This document shows positions 48,657 through 58,091 of a stretch of 64,000 nt of DNA, piece after piece. The stretch's first letter is position 1. Each line of letters begins with the position of its first letter. The notes below the pieces were generated by a model. That model searched no databases and had not been told where the DNA came from. It saw only the letters and a list, made by a program, of their open reading frames with translations. Source of the stretch: Roseateles violae (GTDB taxonomy: Bacteria > Pseudomonadota > Gammaproteobacteria > Burkholderiales > Burkholderiaceae_C); the NCBI RefSeq assembly GCF_030410485.1, contig NZ_JAUHHC010000001.1, forward strand, positions 124,001-188,000, read 5' to 3'. Made by a program: the position numbers and the translations under genes.

Positions 48657-51600
48657 AACGCAGCGGCGTTGCGGGCGGCAGCGAGGTCTGCAGCTCCAGC
48701 AGCCCCTCGCCGACCAGGTCCTCCAGCTCGTCGGCAAGCCGCTCCGCCACGGCGGCCGGCTCGGCATCCGCCGCCGGCAGCACGCCGACCCAGGCATTGC
48801 GGCCGCTGCGCTTGGCCACGTAGAGGCACTGGTCGGCCAGGTCCAGCAGCTGCTCCCAGCCGAGGCGGCGCGGCGCGGCCGGGAAGAAGGGGTAGAGCAC
48901 GAAGCCCAGCGAGCAGCTGCGCATCAGGCTCTGGCCGTTGCCCAGATCGAAGCGATGCGCCTCGAAGCGCGCGCGGATGCGCTCGGGCAGGCGCGCGGCA
49001 TCGTCCCGGCAGGTCTGCCGCGCCACCACCACGAACTCCTCGCCGCCCCAGCGCACCACCGAATCGGCCTCGCGGGTGCACTCGCGCAGGATCTGCGCCA
49101 CCTGCTGCAGCACCAGGTCGCCGGCGGCGTGGCCGAAGCCGTCGTTGATGCTCTTGAACTTGTCGATGTCCACCATGATCAGCGCCAGGTCGCTGCAGGA
49201 CACCTCGCGCCGGGCCTGGCCCAGGCGCTGGTCTATCTGCCCCCGCAGGGCCATCGAGACATGCTCGGGCATGACCTCCTGCAAATAGCGGCGGTTGTGC
49301 AGCCGGGTGAGCGCGTCGGTCAGGCTCTGGTCCTTCAGGGCCTGGTTGGCGGCCTCGAGTTCCTGCGTGCGCGCCGCCACCAGCGCCTCCAGCGTGGCGG
49401 TGCGCCGCAGCAGGCGGCGTGCCCGGTATTGCTCGAACAGCCACAGCGCCAGCAGCGCCGCGGCCGCCGCCAGCGCCCGGAACCACCAGGTCTGCCACCA
49501 GGGCGGCAGGATGGTGAAGCCGAGCCGAGTGGCCGGCCCCCAGGGTCCGGTACGGAAGCGCGCCTGCAGCTCCATCGTGTAGTCGCCGGGCGGCAGGCCG
49601 GCATAGCGCGCCTCGCGCGTCGGCGCTTCATGCCAGTCGCTTTCCAGCCCGAGCAACCGCGCCTGAAGGCCGATGCCGCCGGTGTCCAGATAGCTCAGCG
49701 CCGCGAAGCGGATCTCGAAGGTGTTCTGCTCGGCGCCGACGCGCGGCGCGCCTGCCGCGTCAATGGGCTGGCCGCCCAGGCTGGCGGCCAGCACGGCGAC
49801 CCGCGGCGGCGGCGGTGCGCCGGTGTAGCGGCCGGAATCGAACTGCGCCAGCCCGCCGCGCGTGCCGATCCAGACGCGGCCGTCCGGCTCGGCCAGGAAG
49901 GCCATCGCATTGGCCTCCTCGTCGACCAGGCCGTCCTCGACGCCGAAGTGGTAGAGCGCCGGCTGCGCCTCGCGCGGCCGCTCCACCAGCTCGAGGCCGG
50001 CATGGCTGCCCAGCCACAGCCGGCCGGCGGCGTCCTCGCCGATCAGCGTCAGGTCCACCGCCGGCAGCGCCGGCGGCGCCAGCGCCTGCAGCAGCTGGAG
50101 CCGGCCATCCGCATGGCGCAGCCGCGAGACGACGCCGGGCTTGTCCCGGTAGGCCAGCCAGATCTCGTCGCCGCGGCCGGCGCTCACGTACAGCGCCTGT
50201 GCCGAGGCCAGGCCGTCGGCCGGGCCGAAGCGCTGCCAGCGCCCGCCGCTGTACAGCAGCAGGCCGGCGCTGCCGGCGGCCCAGAGCCGGCCCCGCCGGT
50301 CGCTCATCAGGTGGGAGATGATCTCGTCGGGCGGGGCGCCGGGCAGGGGCACCGGCTCGAAGACCCAGCTGCTCCCGTCGGGCCGGCCGCGCAGCAGGCC
50401 ACCGCGGTGGGTGCCGACCCACAGCTGCTGCTCGCCGTCCAGCAGCAGGCTCAGCACCTTGCGCCCCCCGGCGCTCGGCAAGCCGAGGCTTTCGAGCTTG
50501 CGGCCGCGGGCGTCGAGGCGCTGCAGGCCGTAGGGCTCGCCGCCGAAGACCAGGCCGCCGTCGGCGGTCTGCACGATCGCGCGCACCAGCCGTTCCTCGG
50601 TGCCGGGGACGATCTCCCAGCTCTGCGCATCGTGCTGGGCCGGCGGCGACTCGGCGCCGCGGGCCAGGCCTTTCTCGGTGCCCACCCAGAGCCGGCCGTC
50701 GCGGGCGCGCAGCAGCGACCAGACATAGGCGGGCAGGCCCTCCTTGGGCGTATGCGCCCGCCAAGCGCCACGCCCCATCAGCCGGTGCAGGCCCAGGCTG
50801 CCGCACCACAGATTGCCCTCGCGGTCGAGCAGCAGCGCCCGCGTGAAATCGGTCGGCAGCCCGTGCGCCAGGCCGATGCTGCTCAGCTCACCCTGGAAGT
50901 AGCGGTAGATGCCTTTCCCGGTCGGGATCCATACGGCCCCGTCCGCGCCCTGGTGCAGGCGGGACAGGAAGGTGTCCGCCGGCGGCAGCTCCGCCATCGT
51001 GCGGAACCGGCTGGCGCCCGGATCGAGCACATAGGTGTGGCGCGAGCTGCGCAGCCATACGCGCCCGTCGGCGGCGGCCAGCAACTGGTCGAGCTCCTCG
51101 CCGTCCAGCGACGGACGGCCCTCGAAGGCCTGCCAGCCCTGCTCGGCGGTCCAGCGCCAGAGCGTCTTGCGCGTGCCGGCCCATAGCGTCTTGCCGTCGG
51201 GCGAGGCGGCGATGGTGTTGAGCCCGCGGCCCGGCCACTGCGGATCCGGCTTGAAGCCGGCCGCGTCGCCGCGGTACAGGCCCGAGCGGGTGGCGACCCA
51301 CAGCTGGCCGTCGGGCCCCGCGGCGATCTCGTTCACCGCCAGATCGGCGGGCAAGCCCGGCGGCTGCGCATCGAAGCGCTGGCCGGTCCAGCGCGCGAGG
51401 CCCTGCCGCGTGCCGACCCACATGCGGCCCGCCGCGTCCAGGCGCAGCGCATTGACCTCCAGCGAGGGCAGGCCCTGCGCCAGGCCGAAGGCCTGGAACT
51501 GGCGGCCGTCGAAGCGGTACAGGCCGCGGTCGGTGGCCACCCAGATGAAGCCCTCGAGGTCCTGCAGCAGCAGGTTGACACGCAGATTGCCCAGACCCGC

Positions 51601-51720
51601 CTCGCGGCCGTAGACCTGGAAAGGCAGGCGTCCGGCCGGGTCGGACACCGCGGCCTGCAGCGGCGCGAGTACGGCAAGCCACAGGACCGCACACAGCAGC
51701 GCTCGAAAAAAAAACCTCAT
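48649..51720 (-). CDS. Two-component-type propeller receptor diguanylate cyclase
   Basis: 1023 residues. A signal peptide (FRALLCAVLWLAVLAPLQAA) is followed by a periplasmic beta-propeller of WVATDRGLYRF/WVGTRQGLARW repeats and the Y_Y_Y domain (SFE-type strands RLLGLESDWHEAPTREARYAGLPPGDYTMELQARF). One membrane helix (ALAAAAALLALWLFEQY), a coiled coil, then GGDEF. The active site is GGEEF at 892-896 with I-site READ at 883-886, so cyclic di-GMP synthesis with product control is expected. The ligand is unknown; such propellers sense sugars or cell-wall fragments in other phyla. A run of nine T lies in codons 3-5. The 3' end overlaps glnE. Confidence 0.9.
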   Translation of the reverse strand: MRFFFRALLCAVLWLAVLAPLQAAVSDPAGRLPFQVYGREAGLGNLRVNLLLQDLEGFIWVATDRGLYRFDGRQFQAFGLAQGLPSLEVNALRLDAAGRMWVGTRQGLARWTGQRFDAQPPGLPADLAVNEIAAGPDGQLWVATRSGLYRGDAAGFKPDPQWPGRGLNTIAASPDGKTLWAGTRKTLWRWTAEQGWQAFEGRPSLDGEELDQLLAAADGRVWLRSSRHTYVLDPGASRFRTMAELPPADTFLSRLHQGADGAVWIPTGKGIYRYFQGELSSIGLAHGLPTDFTRALLLDREGNLWCGSLGLHRLMGRGAWRAHTPKEGLPAYVWSLLRARDGRLWVGTEKGLARGAESPPAQHDAQSWEIVPGTEERLVRAIVQTADGGLVFGGEPYGLQRLDARGRKLESLGLPSAGGRKVLSLLLDGEQQLWVGTHRGGLLRGRPDGSSWVFEPVPLPGAPPDEIISHLMSDRRGRLWAAGSAGLLLYSGGRWQRFGPADGLASAQALYVSAGRGDEIWLAYRDKPGVVSRLRHADGRLQLLQALAPPALPAVDLTLIGEDAAGRLWLGSHAGLELVERPREAQPALYHFGVEDGLVDEEANAMAFLAEPDGRVWIGTRGGLAQFDSGRYTGAPPPPRVAVLAASLGGQPIDAAGAPRVGAEQNTFEIRFAALSYLDTGGIGLQARLLGLESDWHEAPTREARYAGLPPGDYTMELQARFRTGPWGPATRLGFTILPPWWQTWWFRALAAAAALLALWLFEQYRARRLLRRTATLEALVAARTQELEAANQALKDQSLTDALTRLHNRRYLQEVMPEHVSMALRGQIDQRLGQARREVSCSDLALIMVDIDKFKSINDGFGHAAGDLVLQQVAQILRECTREADSVVRWGGEEFVVVARQTCRDDAARLPERIRARFEAHRFDLGNGQSLMRSCSLGFVLYPFFPAAPRRLGWEQLLDLADQCLYVAKRSGRNAWVGVLPAADAEPAAVAERLADELEDLVGEGLLELQTSLPPATPLRFS

Positions 51721-51795
51721 GTCGCGCCACTATCGCATCGCCCGGCCGGTCGGCGTAGTGGTGGATGCCAGCATGCCTGCCCCTATGCTGGCGAC

Positions 51796-52392
51796 ATGCG
51801 CACACCGTTGTCGAGCTGGACCGGCATCAGCCTGACCCTGGCCGGGTTGGCCCTGGCCGCCTTCTTCTTCGCGCCGGCAGCGGCGCTCGACTGGCAGCCT
51901 GCGCTGTGGCCGCGGCAGCCCTGGCGGGCGCTCAGCGCGGCGCTGGTGCACTGGAGCGGCCAGCACCTGGCGGCCAATCTGGCCGGTTGCGCGATGCTGG
52001 CGCTGCTGGGCCGCCAGGCCCGGTTGGGCGCGCGCTGCAGCCTCGCCTGGCTGCTCGCCTGGCCGGCCACCCAGCTGGGCCTGCTGGCCCTGCCCGAGCC
52101 CGCCGCGCTGCGGCATTTCGGCGGGCTCTCGGGCGTGCTGCATGCGGGTGTCGCGATCGCGGCGCTCGAGCTGCTGCTGCGCCGGCGCGGCCGCGAACGG
52201 ACGATCGGCGCGCTGATCGGCCTGGGACTGGCGCTGAAGCTGCTGCTGGAGCAGCCGCTGGGTCCGCCGCTGCGCACGGTGCCGGGCTGGGACATCCCGC
52301 TGCTGCCGTTTGCCCACCTGAGCGGCGCGCTGGCCGGGGCGCTGTGCGCCCTGCTGCTGCTGGGGGCCGCCCGCTATCATCGCCGCCGCTGA
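51796..52392 (+). CDS. rrtA: Rhombosortase, GlyGly-CTERM processing protease
   Basis: 198 residues, six hydrophobic helices. Catalytic Ser112 is in GGLSGVLHAG and His174 in PFAHLSGALAG. HWSGQHLAANLAG, near the second helix, is the rhombosortase form of the rhomboid motif; the small size also fits this subfamily rather than ordinary rhomboids. It cuts the glycine-rich tail of GlyGly-CTERM exported proteins in the inner membrane. One such substrate, the S8 protease at 19949, is in this window. Start ATG at 51796 with no strong ribosome site. It precedes the POT gene by 23 bases but has no evident functional link to it. Confidence 0.85.
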   Translation: MRTPLSSWTGISLTLAGLALAAFFFAPAAALDWQPALWPRQPWRALSAALVHWSGQHLAANLAGCAMLALLGRQARLGARCSLAWLLAWPATQLGLLALPEPAALRHFGGLSGVLHAGVAIAALELLLRRRGRERTIGALIGLGLALKLLLEQPLGPPLRTVPGWDIPLLPFAHLSGALAGALCALLLLGAARYHRRR

Positions 52393-52415
52393 TCCTGCGG
52401 CTTCTGCCACGCCCC

Positions 52416-53879
52416 ATGTCCTCCACGCCCCTTGCCCCGGCCGCCGCGCCCGTGCCCGGCGCCCGCGCGCTGTTCTTCATCCAGGTCTTCTCCACGCTGG
52501 GCTTTGCCGTGCTGCAGTCCACGCTGGTGCTCTATGCCACCAAGCACCTGGGCTTCAGCGACCGCCTGGCCACGGCGCTGATGGGCGTGTTCGGCGCCTT
52601 CAACTACGGCCTGCACCTGTTCGGCGGCTATCTGGGTGGGCGCTTCCTGTCCAACCGCAATCTGTTCGTCGGCGGGATGCTGCTGCAGGTGCTGGGCTGC
52701 GCCGCGATCGCCGGCGGCACCGCGGCGCTGATGTACTGGGGCCTGGCGCTGTTCCTGACCGGCAGCGGCCTCAACGTCACCTGCATCAACATGATGCTGA
52801 CCCAGCGCTTCGCGCCCGAGGACGAGCGCCGCGAGTCGGCCTTTCTATGGAACTACGCGGGCATGAACGTCGGCTTCTTCATCGGCTTCACGGTCGCCGG
52901 CCAGTTCCAGCTGAGTCAGGACTACGCGACGCTGTTCACGTTCGCCACTGCCGGCAATCTGCTCGCGGTCCTGCTGGCCGCCCTGTTCTGGCCCCAGATC
53001 CGCGACCTCGACACCCCGCTGCTGGCCGCCACGCCACGCGCCTGGCGGCGGCGCTTCGCGGCCGGCGCGGCCATCCTGATCGGCCTGGTGCCGGCGCTGT
53101 GGCTGATGCTGCAGGCGCCGGACTGGGCCGGCCTGATCGTCAAGGCGATTGGCGTGCTGGTGTTCCTGGGCCTGCTGCTGCTGACGCTGCGCCATCCGGT
53201 GCTCGAGGAGCGGCGCCGCATGGCCGCCTATCTGATCCTCTCGCTCGGCTCGCTGGCCTTCTGGTCGCTCTACCAGATGGCCTTCAGCGGGCTGCAGCTG
53301 TTCTACGACCGCAATGTCGATCCGATGATAGGCCGCGTGCAGATCGCGCCGCAGTGGGTGCAGAACATCAACACGGTGGTGATCGTCATCGGCGGGCCGC
53401 TGCTGGCCTGGCTGTTCACCCGGCTGCGCGCGCGCGGCTGGGCCATCGACGTGCCCAGGCAGTTCGCCGCGGCCGTGCTGCTGATGGGGCTGAGCTTCGT
53501 CGTGCTGCCGCTGGGCATCGGCCTGGCGGATCCGGCGACGGGCCGCTCGGCCTTCGCCTGGATCGGCCTGTGCTATGTGCTGCAGAGCGTGGGCGAGCTG
53601 CTGATCTCGCCGGTGGGCTACGCGATGATCGGCCGCCTGGCGCCGCGCCAGTACCAGGGCGTGATGATGGGCGCGTGGATGCTGGCGACCGGGCTGGCCT
53701 CGCTGTTCGCCAACGACTTCTCGGGCTCCATCCCGCAGGCGCCGGGCAATGACCCGCGGCTGACCAACGGCTTCTATTCCGTGCTGTTCGGCCGCCTCGG
53801 CTGGGGCACGGTCGGCGTGGGCGTCGTGATGCTGCTGCTGATCCCGCGGCTGCGCCGACTGATCGAAGGCCGGGCATGA
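52416..53879 (+). CDS. POT-type MFS transporter
   Basis: 487 residues, about twelve to fourteen helices. FSTLGFAVLQSTLVLYATKHLGFSDRLA, GYLGGRFLSNRNLFVGGMLLQ and NYAGMNVGFFIGFTVAGQFQ follow the layout of proton-dependent oligopeptide transporters, but the PEGWSYY-type ExxER motif is not clear, so the substrate may differ. The last part (SVGELLISPVGYAMIGRLAPRQYQGVMMG) is the conserved POT loop. The overlap with the EamA gene (ATGA) suggests one transcript. Confidence 0.8.
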   Translation: MSSTPLAPAAAPVPGARALFFIQVFSTLGFAVLQSTLVLYATKHLGFSDRLATALMGVFGAFNYGLHLFGGYLGGRFLSNRNLFVGGMLLQVLGCAAIAGGTAALMYWGLALFLTGSGLNVTCINMMLTQRFAPEDERRESAFLWNYAGMNVGFFIGFTVAGQFQLSQDYATLFTFATAGNLLAVLLAALFWPQIRDLDTPLLAATPRAWRRRFAAGAAILIGLVPALWLMLQAPDWAGLIVKAIGVLVFLGLLLLTLRHPVLEERRRMAAYLILSLGSLAFWSLYQMAFSGLQLFYDRNVDPMIGRVQIAPQWVQNINTVVIVIGGPLLAWLFTRLRARGWAIDVPRQFAAAVLLMGLSFVVLPLGIGLADPATGRSAFAWIGLCYVLQSVGELLISPVGYAMIGRLAPRQYQGVMMGAWMLATGLASLFANDFSGSIPQAPGNDPRLTNGFYSVLFGRLGWGTVGVGVVMLLLIPRLRRLIEGRA

Positions 53880-54766
53880 GCGAACGCAAGAGCCATCTGG
53901 ACGGCTTCGCCGTCGGCGCCCTGCTGCTGTGCTGCCTGCTGTGGGGTCTCAACCAGGTGGCGGCCAAGGCGGCGTTGAGCGAGATCGGACCGCTGTGGCA
54001 GGCGGGACTGCGCTCGCTGGTGGCGGCAGCGCTGGTCGCGCTCTGGGCCGGCTGGCGCGGCATCAAGTTGTTCGAGCGCGACGGCAGCCTCAGGGGCGGC
54101 CTGCTGGCCGGCAGCCTGTTCGGCCTGGAGTTCGCCTGCATCTTCATCGGCCTGCAGTACACGACCGCCTCCCGCATGGTGGTCTTCATCTATCTGAGCC
54201 CCTTTGTCGTCGCCCTGGGCATGCCCTTCATCGCCGCCTCCGAGCGCCTGCGCCCGCGCCAGATGGGCGGCCTGCTGCTGGCCTTCGGCGCGGTCGCCTG
54301 GGCCTTTGCCGAGGGCTTCGGCCAGGCCAGCACCTCCTCGCTGCAATGGCTGGGCGATGGGCTGGGCCTCTTGTCGGCGCTGCTATGGGGCGGCACGACC
54401 TTGGCGATCCGCGGCACGCGGCTGTCGCAGGCCGGCGCCGAGAAGACCCTGCTCTACCAGCTGGGCATCTCGGGCCTGGGCCTGACGGCCGGCGCGCTGC
54501 TGGCCGGCGAGGCGGCGCCGCTGGCCTGGTCGTTGCGGCTCGGCGGCCTGTTCCTGTTCCAGGCGGTCGTCGTCAGCTTTGCCAGCTACCTGCTCTGGTT
54601 CTGGATGATCCGCCACTATCCGGCGACCAAGCTGGCCAGCTTCACGCTCGCGACGCCGCTGTTCGGCCTGCTGGCCGGCGCGCTGCTGCTGGGCGAGCCG
54701 GTCACCGCGCGCCTGATCCTCGCCCTTGTCGCGCTGGCGGCAGGCGTGTTGCTGGTGAATAAGTAG
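53876..54766 (+). CDS. EamA (DMT superfamily) transporter
   Basis: 296 residues, ten helices in two EamA repeats. WGLNQVAAKAALSEIGPLWQAGLRSLVAA is the first repeat and SFASYLLWFWMIRHYPATKLASFTLATPLFGLLAGALLLGEP the second with its typical end. Drug/metabolite family exporter, substrate unknown. The ATG overlaps the stop of the POT gene (ATGA). Confidence 0.88.
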   Translation: MSERKSHLDGFAVGALLLCCLLWGLNQVAAKAALSEIGPLWQAGLRSLVAAALVALWAGWRGIKLFERDGSLRGGLLAGSLFGLEFACIFIGLQYTTASRMVVFIYLSPFVVALGMPFIAASERLRPRQMGGLLLAFGAVAWAFAEGFGQASTSSLQWLGDGLGLLSALLWGGTTLAIRGTRLSQAGAEKTLLYQLGISGLGLTAGALLAGEAAPLAWSLRLGGLFLFQAVVVSFASYLLWFWMIRHYPATKLASFTLATPLFGLLAGALLLGEPVTARLILALVALAAGVLLVNK

Positions 54767-54796
54767 ACTGCGGCTCCATCACAGGAGACAACCGTC

Positions 54797-55477
54797 ATGA
54801 CGACCCCGATCACGCTCTGCGGCTTTTCGCTCTCGAACTACTACAACAAGGTCAAGTTCGTCCTGCTGGAAAAGGGCATCCCCTTCACCGAAGAGACGGT
54901 GATGACGCATTCGCACGAGGAGGCGGTGCTCGACTGCACGCCGCTGGGCAAGGTGCCCTTCATCCGCACGCCGCAGGGCGCGCTGTGCGAGAGCCAGGTG
55001 ATCGTCGACTATCTGGAGGCGACGCATCCTGCGCCGGACTACCCGGCCTTGATCCCGGCCGACCCCTACCAGGCGGCCAAGGTGCGCGAGCTGGTGCAGT
55101 TCATCGACCTGCATCTGGAGCTGGTCGCGCGCGAGCTCTATCCGCAGGCCTTCTTCGGCGGCCAGGTCAGCGAGGGCACGCAAAAGCGCGCCCGCAAGCT
55201 GCTGACGGCGAATATCGAGGGCTTCAAGCGCCTGGCCCGGTTCGCGCCCTATGTGGCCGGCGACAGCTTCACGATGGCCGATTGCGCCGCCTGGGTGAGC
55301 CTGCCGCTGGTCGCCCAGGCGAGCAAGCTCGTGCTTGGCGAGGACCTGCTGGCCGCCGGCGGCGTCGATTGGAAGTCCTATGCGAAGTTCATCGGCGAGC
55401 GCCCGCATGCGCAGAAGGTGGCGGCCGACCGCAAGGTCGACCAGGAGCGCATCGCCGCGCTGCGGGCGCAGGGCTGA
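54797..55477 (+). CDS. Glutathione S-transferase family protein
   Basis: 226 residues. N-terminal thioredoxin-like domain, FSLSNYYNKVKFVLLEKGIPFTE, with a serine or tyrosine in the usual catalytic position, and ALCESQVIVDYLEATHP, the glutathione gamma-glutamyl site (ESxxI). The C-terminal helical domain has SFTMADCAAWVSLPLV. A cytosolic enzyme, substrate unknown. ATG at 54797 is preceded by AGGAGA. It lies 30 bases after the EamA gene and may be co-transcribed. Confidence 0.88.
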   Translation: MTTPITLCGFSLSNYYNKVKFVLLEKGIPFTEETVMTHSHEEAVLDCTPLGKVPFIRTPQGALCESQVIVDYLEATHPAPDYPALIPADPYQAAKVRELVQFIDLHLELVARELYPQAFFGGQVSEGTQKRARKLLTANIEGFKRLARFAPYVAGDSFTMADCAAWVSLPLVAQASKLVLGEDLLAAGGVDWKSYAKFIGERPHAQKVAADRKVDQERIAALRAQG

Positions 55478-55734
55478 GCGCCCCGCCTAGCCTGCACTCA
55501 CCGCCAATCCAGGCTGAAGCCAGTCTGAGGACGACCCAGGGCGTCCCCAATCGAGCGGATGGCCCGCGGACAAGCTAGGGAGATGGTGCGCAATCCGCGG
55601 GTGTGGCCTCTTGCCGGCCCGCGGGCCGCTGCTTAGCCTCCTTGACCTGGCCCCGCCGTCACGCCCGCGCGCGATGGCACGGAGGCCGGGCGCATGCCAC
55701 CGGCGCCTGCGGTGCAGCAGCAAGGAGTGCAAGC

Positions 55735-58032
55735 ATGAGGATCCAAACGGTTCTATCGCTGGCCCTGGCCTCGGCGCTGATCGCGCCGGCGGCACTGGCC
55801 CAGGGTTCGGCGGCCGCGCCCCAGAAGGACAGCGCCGGTCACCGTTCCGACAACCCGGAACATCCGCTCGGCAAGAAGCAGGCCGAACTGCGCAAGCAGG
55901 GCCTGCACAAGCTGCTGCAGGGCAAGGCGACGGCCAAGGGGCCCAACAAGGTCGTGCAGGTCGCCAAGGGCCAGTATGTGGAGCTGGCGCGTCAGGGCGA
56001 GGACAAGATCTTCACCATCCTGGTCGAGTTCGGCCCGCAGATCAATCCGAGCTACGGCGGCACGCCGGGGCCGCTGCACAACCAGATTCCGCAGCCGAAC
56101 CGCGCGGTCGACAACACGACGATCTGGACCGCGGACTTCAGCCGCCCCTATTTCGAGAAGCTGCTGTTCGACGGCACGCCCGGCGCCGTCTCGATGCGCA
56201 ATTTCTACATCGAGCAATCGTCGAACCGCTACACGGTCAACGGCGAGGTCAGCGACTGGGTCAAGGTGCCCATGAACGAGGCGAATTACGGCGCCAACTA
56301 CTGCGGCGGCATCGTCTGCGCGCGCACCTGGCTGCTGATCCGGGACGCGGCCAACGCCTGGTATGCCGCGCAGATCGCGGCCGGCAAGACCAAGGCGCAG
56401 ATCAATGCCTATCTGTCGCAGTTCGATGTCTGGGACCGCTACGACGCCAATGGCGACGGCAACTTCAACCAGCCCGACCACTACATCGACCACTTCCAGA
56501 TCGTCCACGCCGGCGAGGGCGAGGAGACCGGCGGCGGCGCCCAGGGCACCGACGCGATCTGGAGCCATCGCTGGTATGCCTTCTACACGCAGCAGGGCCA
56601 GACCGGCCCGGACGGCGCCAAGCTGGGCGGCATCCGCATCGGCGAGAGCGACTACTGGATCGGCGACTACACGGTCGAGCCGGAGAACGGCGGCGTCGGC
56701 GTGTTCGCGCACGAGTTCGGCCATGACCTGGGCCTGCCCGATCTCTACGACACCAGCGGCAATACCGGCGGCGCCGAGAACTCGACCGGCTTCTGGACGC
56801 TCTACTCGTCCGGCTCCTACGGCAGCAGCGGCCGGCCCGAGGATGGCATCGGCAGCAAGCCGATCCCGATGAGCGCCTACGAGAAGATCTTCCTCGACTG
56901 GTCGAACTACGAGGTGGTCAACGCCGGGCAGTCGGCCTCGCTGAAGCTGGGACCGGCCTCGGCCAATACCAAGCAGGCGCAGCAGCTGATCGTGCTGCTG
57001 CCGGACAAGCAGGTGGCCACGCCGATCGGCACGCCCTTCGCCGGCAGCTACCAGTACTACTCCGGCGCCGGCAACAATCTGGACAACCGGATGAGCCGCA
57101 CGGTCACCCTGCCGGCCGGCGCCAGCTTCAGCGCCAAGGTCAAGTACGCGATCGAGACCGACTGGGACTATGCCTATCTGACCGTCAACGGCACGCCGGT
57201 GGCGACCAACCGCTCGACCGGAACCAATCCCAACGGGCAGAACTTCGGCAACGGCATCACCGGCAACAGCGGCGGCAACTGGGTCGACCTGACGGCCGAT
57301 CTGAGCGCCTGGGCCGGACAGACGGTGACGCTGGGCCTGCGCTACTGGACCGATGGCGCGACCGTCGAAGACGGCCTGCTTGCCGACAACCTGATGATCA
57401 GCGGCCAGGCGCTGGACGGCGCCGAGACCGAAGCGGGCTGGGCCTATGCCGGTTTCAGCCGCGCCGGCGCCAGCGCGGTGCAGTCCTACTTCAATGCCTA
57501 TTTCGCCGAATACCGCAACTACCGCGGCTACGACGACGGGCTGCGCACCGGGCCCTACAACTTCGGCTTCCTGAACAACCCGGCGCTGGGCGACTGGGTC
57601 GAGCATTTCCCCTATCAAGACGGGTTGCTGATCTGGTACTACGACACCTCGTTTGGCGACAACAATATCGGCGATCACTGCCTGGCCGGGCGCTGCGGCG
57701 GCCTCTACCTGCCCATCGACGCGCATCCGGCGCTGCTGCTGCGGCCGGACAACGGCAAGGTCTGGCGGCCGCGCGTCCAGTCCTATGACTCCAGCTTCGG
57801 CCTCAAGTCCACCGACGTCGTCTGCCTGAACGCCAACAGCCAGCAGCAATGCTATGGCGGCCTGCCCGGCAACCCGCTGTTCGACGACACGCAGGACTAC
57901 TGGGTGGCACCGAATCCGGCCATCGGCCATCTCGGCTGGTCCGGCGTGCAGGTGCCCAAGACCGGCACCAAGATCCGCGTGCTGAACACCTCGGCGGACG
58001 GCAGTTTCATGCAGGTGCATGTGAACAAGTAG
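55735..58032 (+). CDS. Secreted M6 (immune inhibitor A type) metalloprotease
   Basis: 765 residues with a signal peptide (MRIQTVLSLALASALIAPAALAQ) and an N-terminal propeptide. The zinc motif HEFGHDLGLPD starts at His326, with Glu327 and His330. The domain order is that of the Bacillus immune inhibitor A family: an N-terminal region with YDANGDGNFNQPDHYID (a calcium loop), the catalytic domain, and a beta-sandwich (YAIETDWDYAYLTVNG). It should be a secreted, zinc-dependent, calcium-stabilised protease. It has no GlyGly-CTERM tail. Its gene follows a 257-base gap with AAGGAG before the start, and ends 59 bases from the unknown membrane protein gene that faces it. Confidence 0.92.
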   Translation: MRIQTVLSLALASALIAPAALAQGSAAAPQKDSAGHRSDNPEHPLGKKQAELRKQGLHKLLQGKATAKGPNKVVQVAKGQYVELARQGEDKIFTILVEFGPQINPSYGGTPGPLHNQIPQPNRAVDNTTIWTADFSRPYFEKLLFDGTPGAVSMRNFYIEQSSNRYTVNGEVSDWVKVPMNEANYGANYCGGIVCARTWLLIRDAANAWYAAQIAAGKTKAQINAYLSQFDVWDRYDANGDGNFNQPDHYIDHFQIVHAGEGEETGGGAQGTDAIWSHRWYAFYTQQGQTGPDGAKLGGIRIGESDYWIGDYTVEPENGGVGVFAHEFGHDLGLPDLYDTSGNTGGAENSTGFWTLYSSGSYGSSGRPEDGIGSKPIPMSAYEKIFLDWSNYEVVNAGQSASLKLGPASANTKQAQQLIVLLPDKQVATPIGTPFAGSYQYYSGAGNNLDNRMSRTVTLPAGASFSAKVKYAIETDWDYAYLTVNGTPVATNRSTGTNPNGQNFGNGITGNSGGNWVDLTADLSAWAGQTVTLGLRYWTDGATVEDGLLADNLMISGQALDGAETEAGWAYAGFSRAGASAVQSYFNAYFAEYRNYRGYDDGLRTGPYNFGFLNNPALGDWVEHFPYQDGLLIWYYDTSFGDNNIGDHCLAGRCGGLYLPIDAHPALLLRPDNGKVWRPRVQSYDSSFGLKSTDVVCLNANSQQQCYGGLPGNPLFDDTQDYWVAPNPAIGHLGWSGVQVPKTGTKIRVLNTSADGSFMQVHVNK

Positions 58033-58091
58033 CGCCGCGGCCCGGCGCCGAGGATCCGGCCGCTGGCCGAGGCTCCTCGGCGCCCGCGTGT

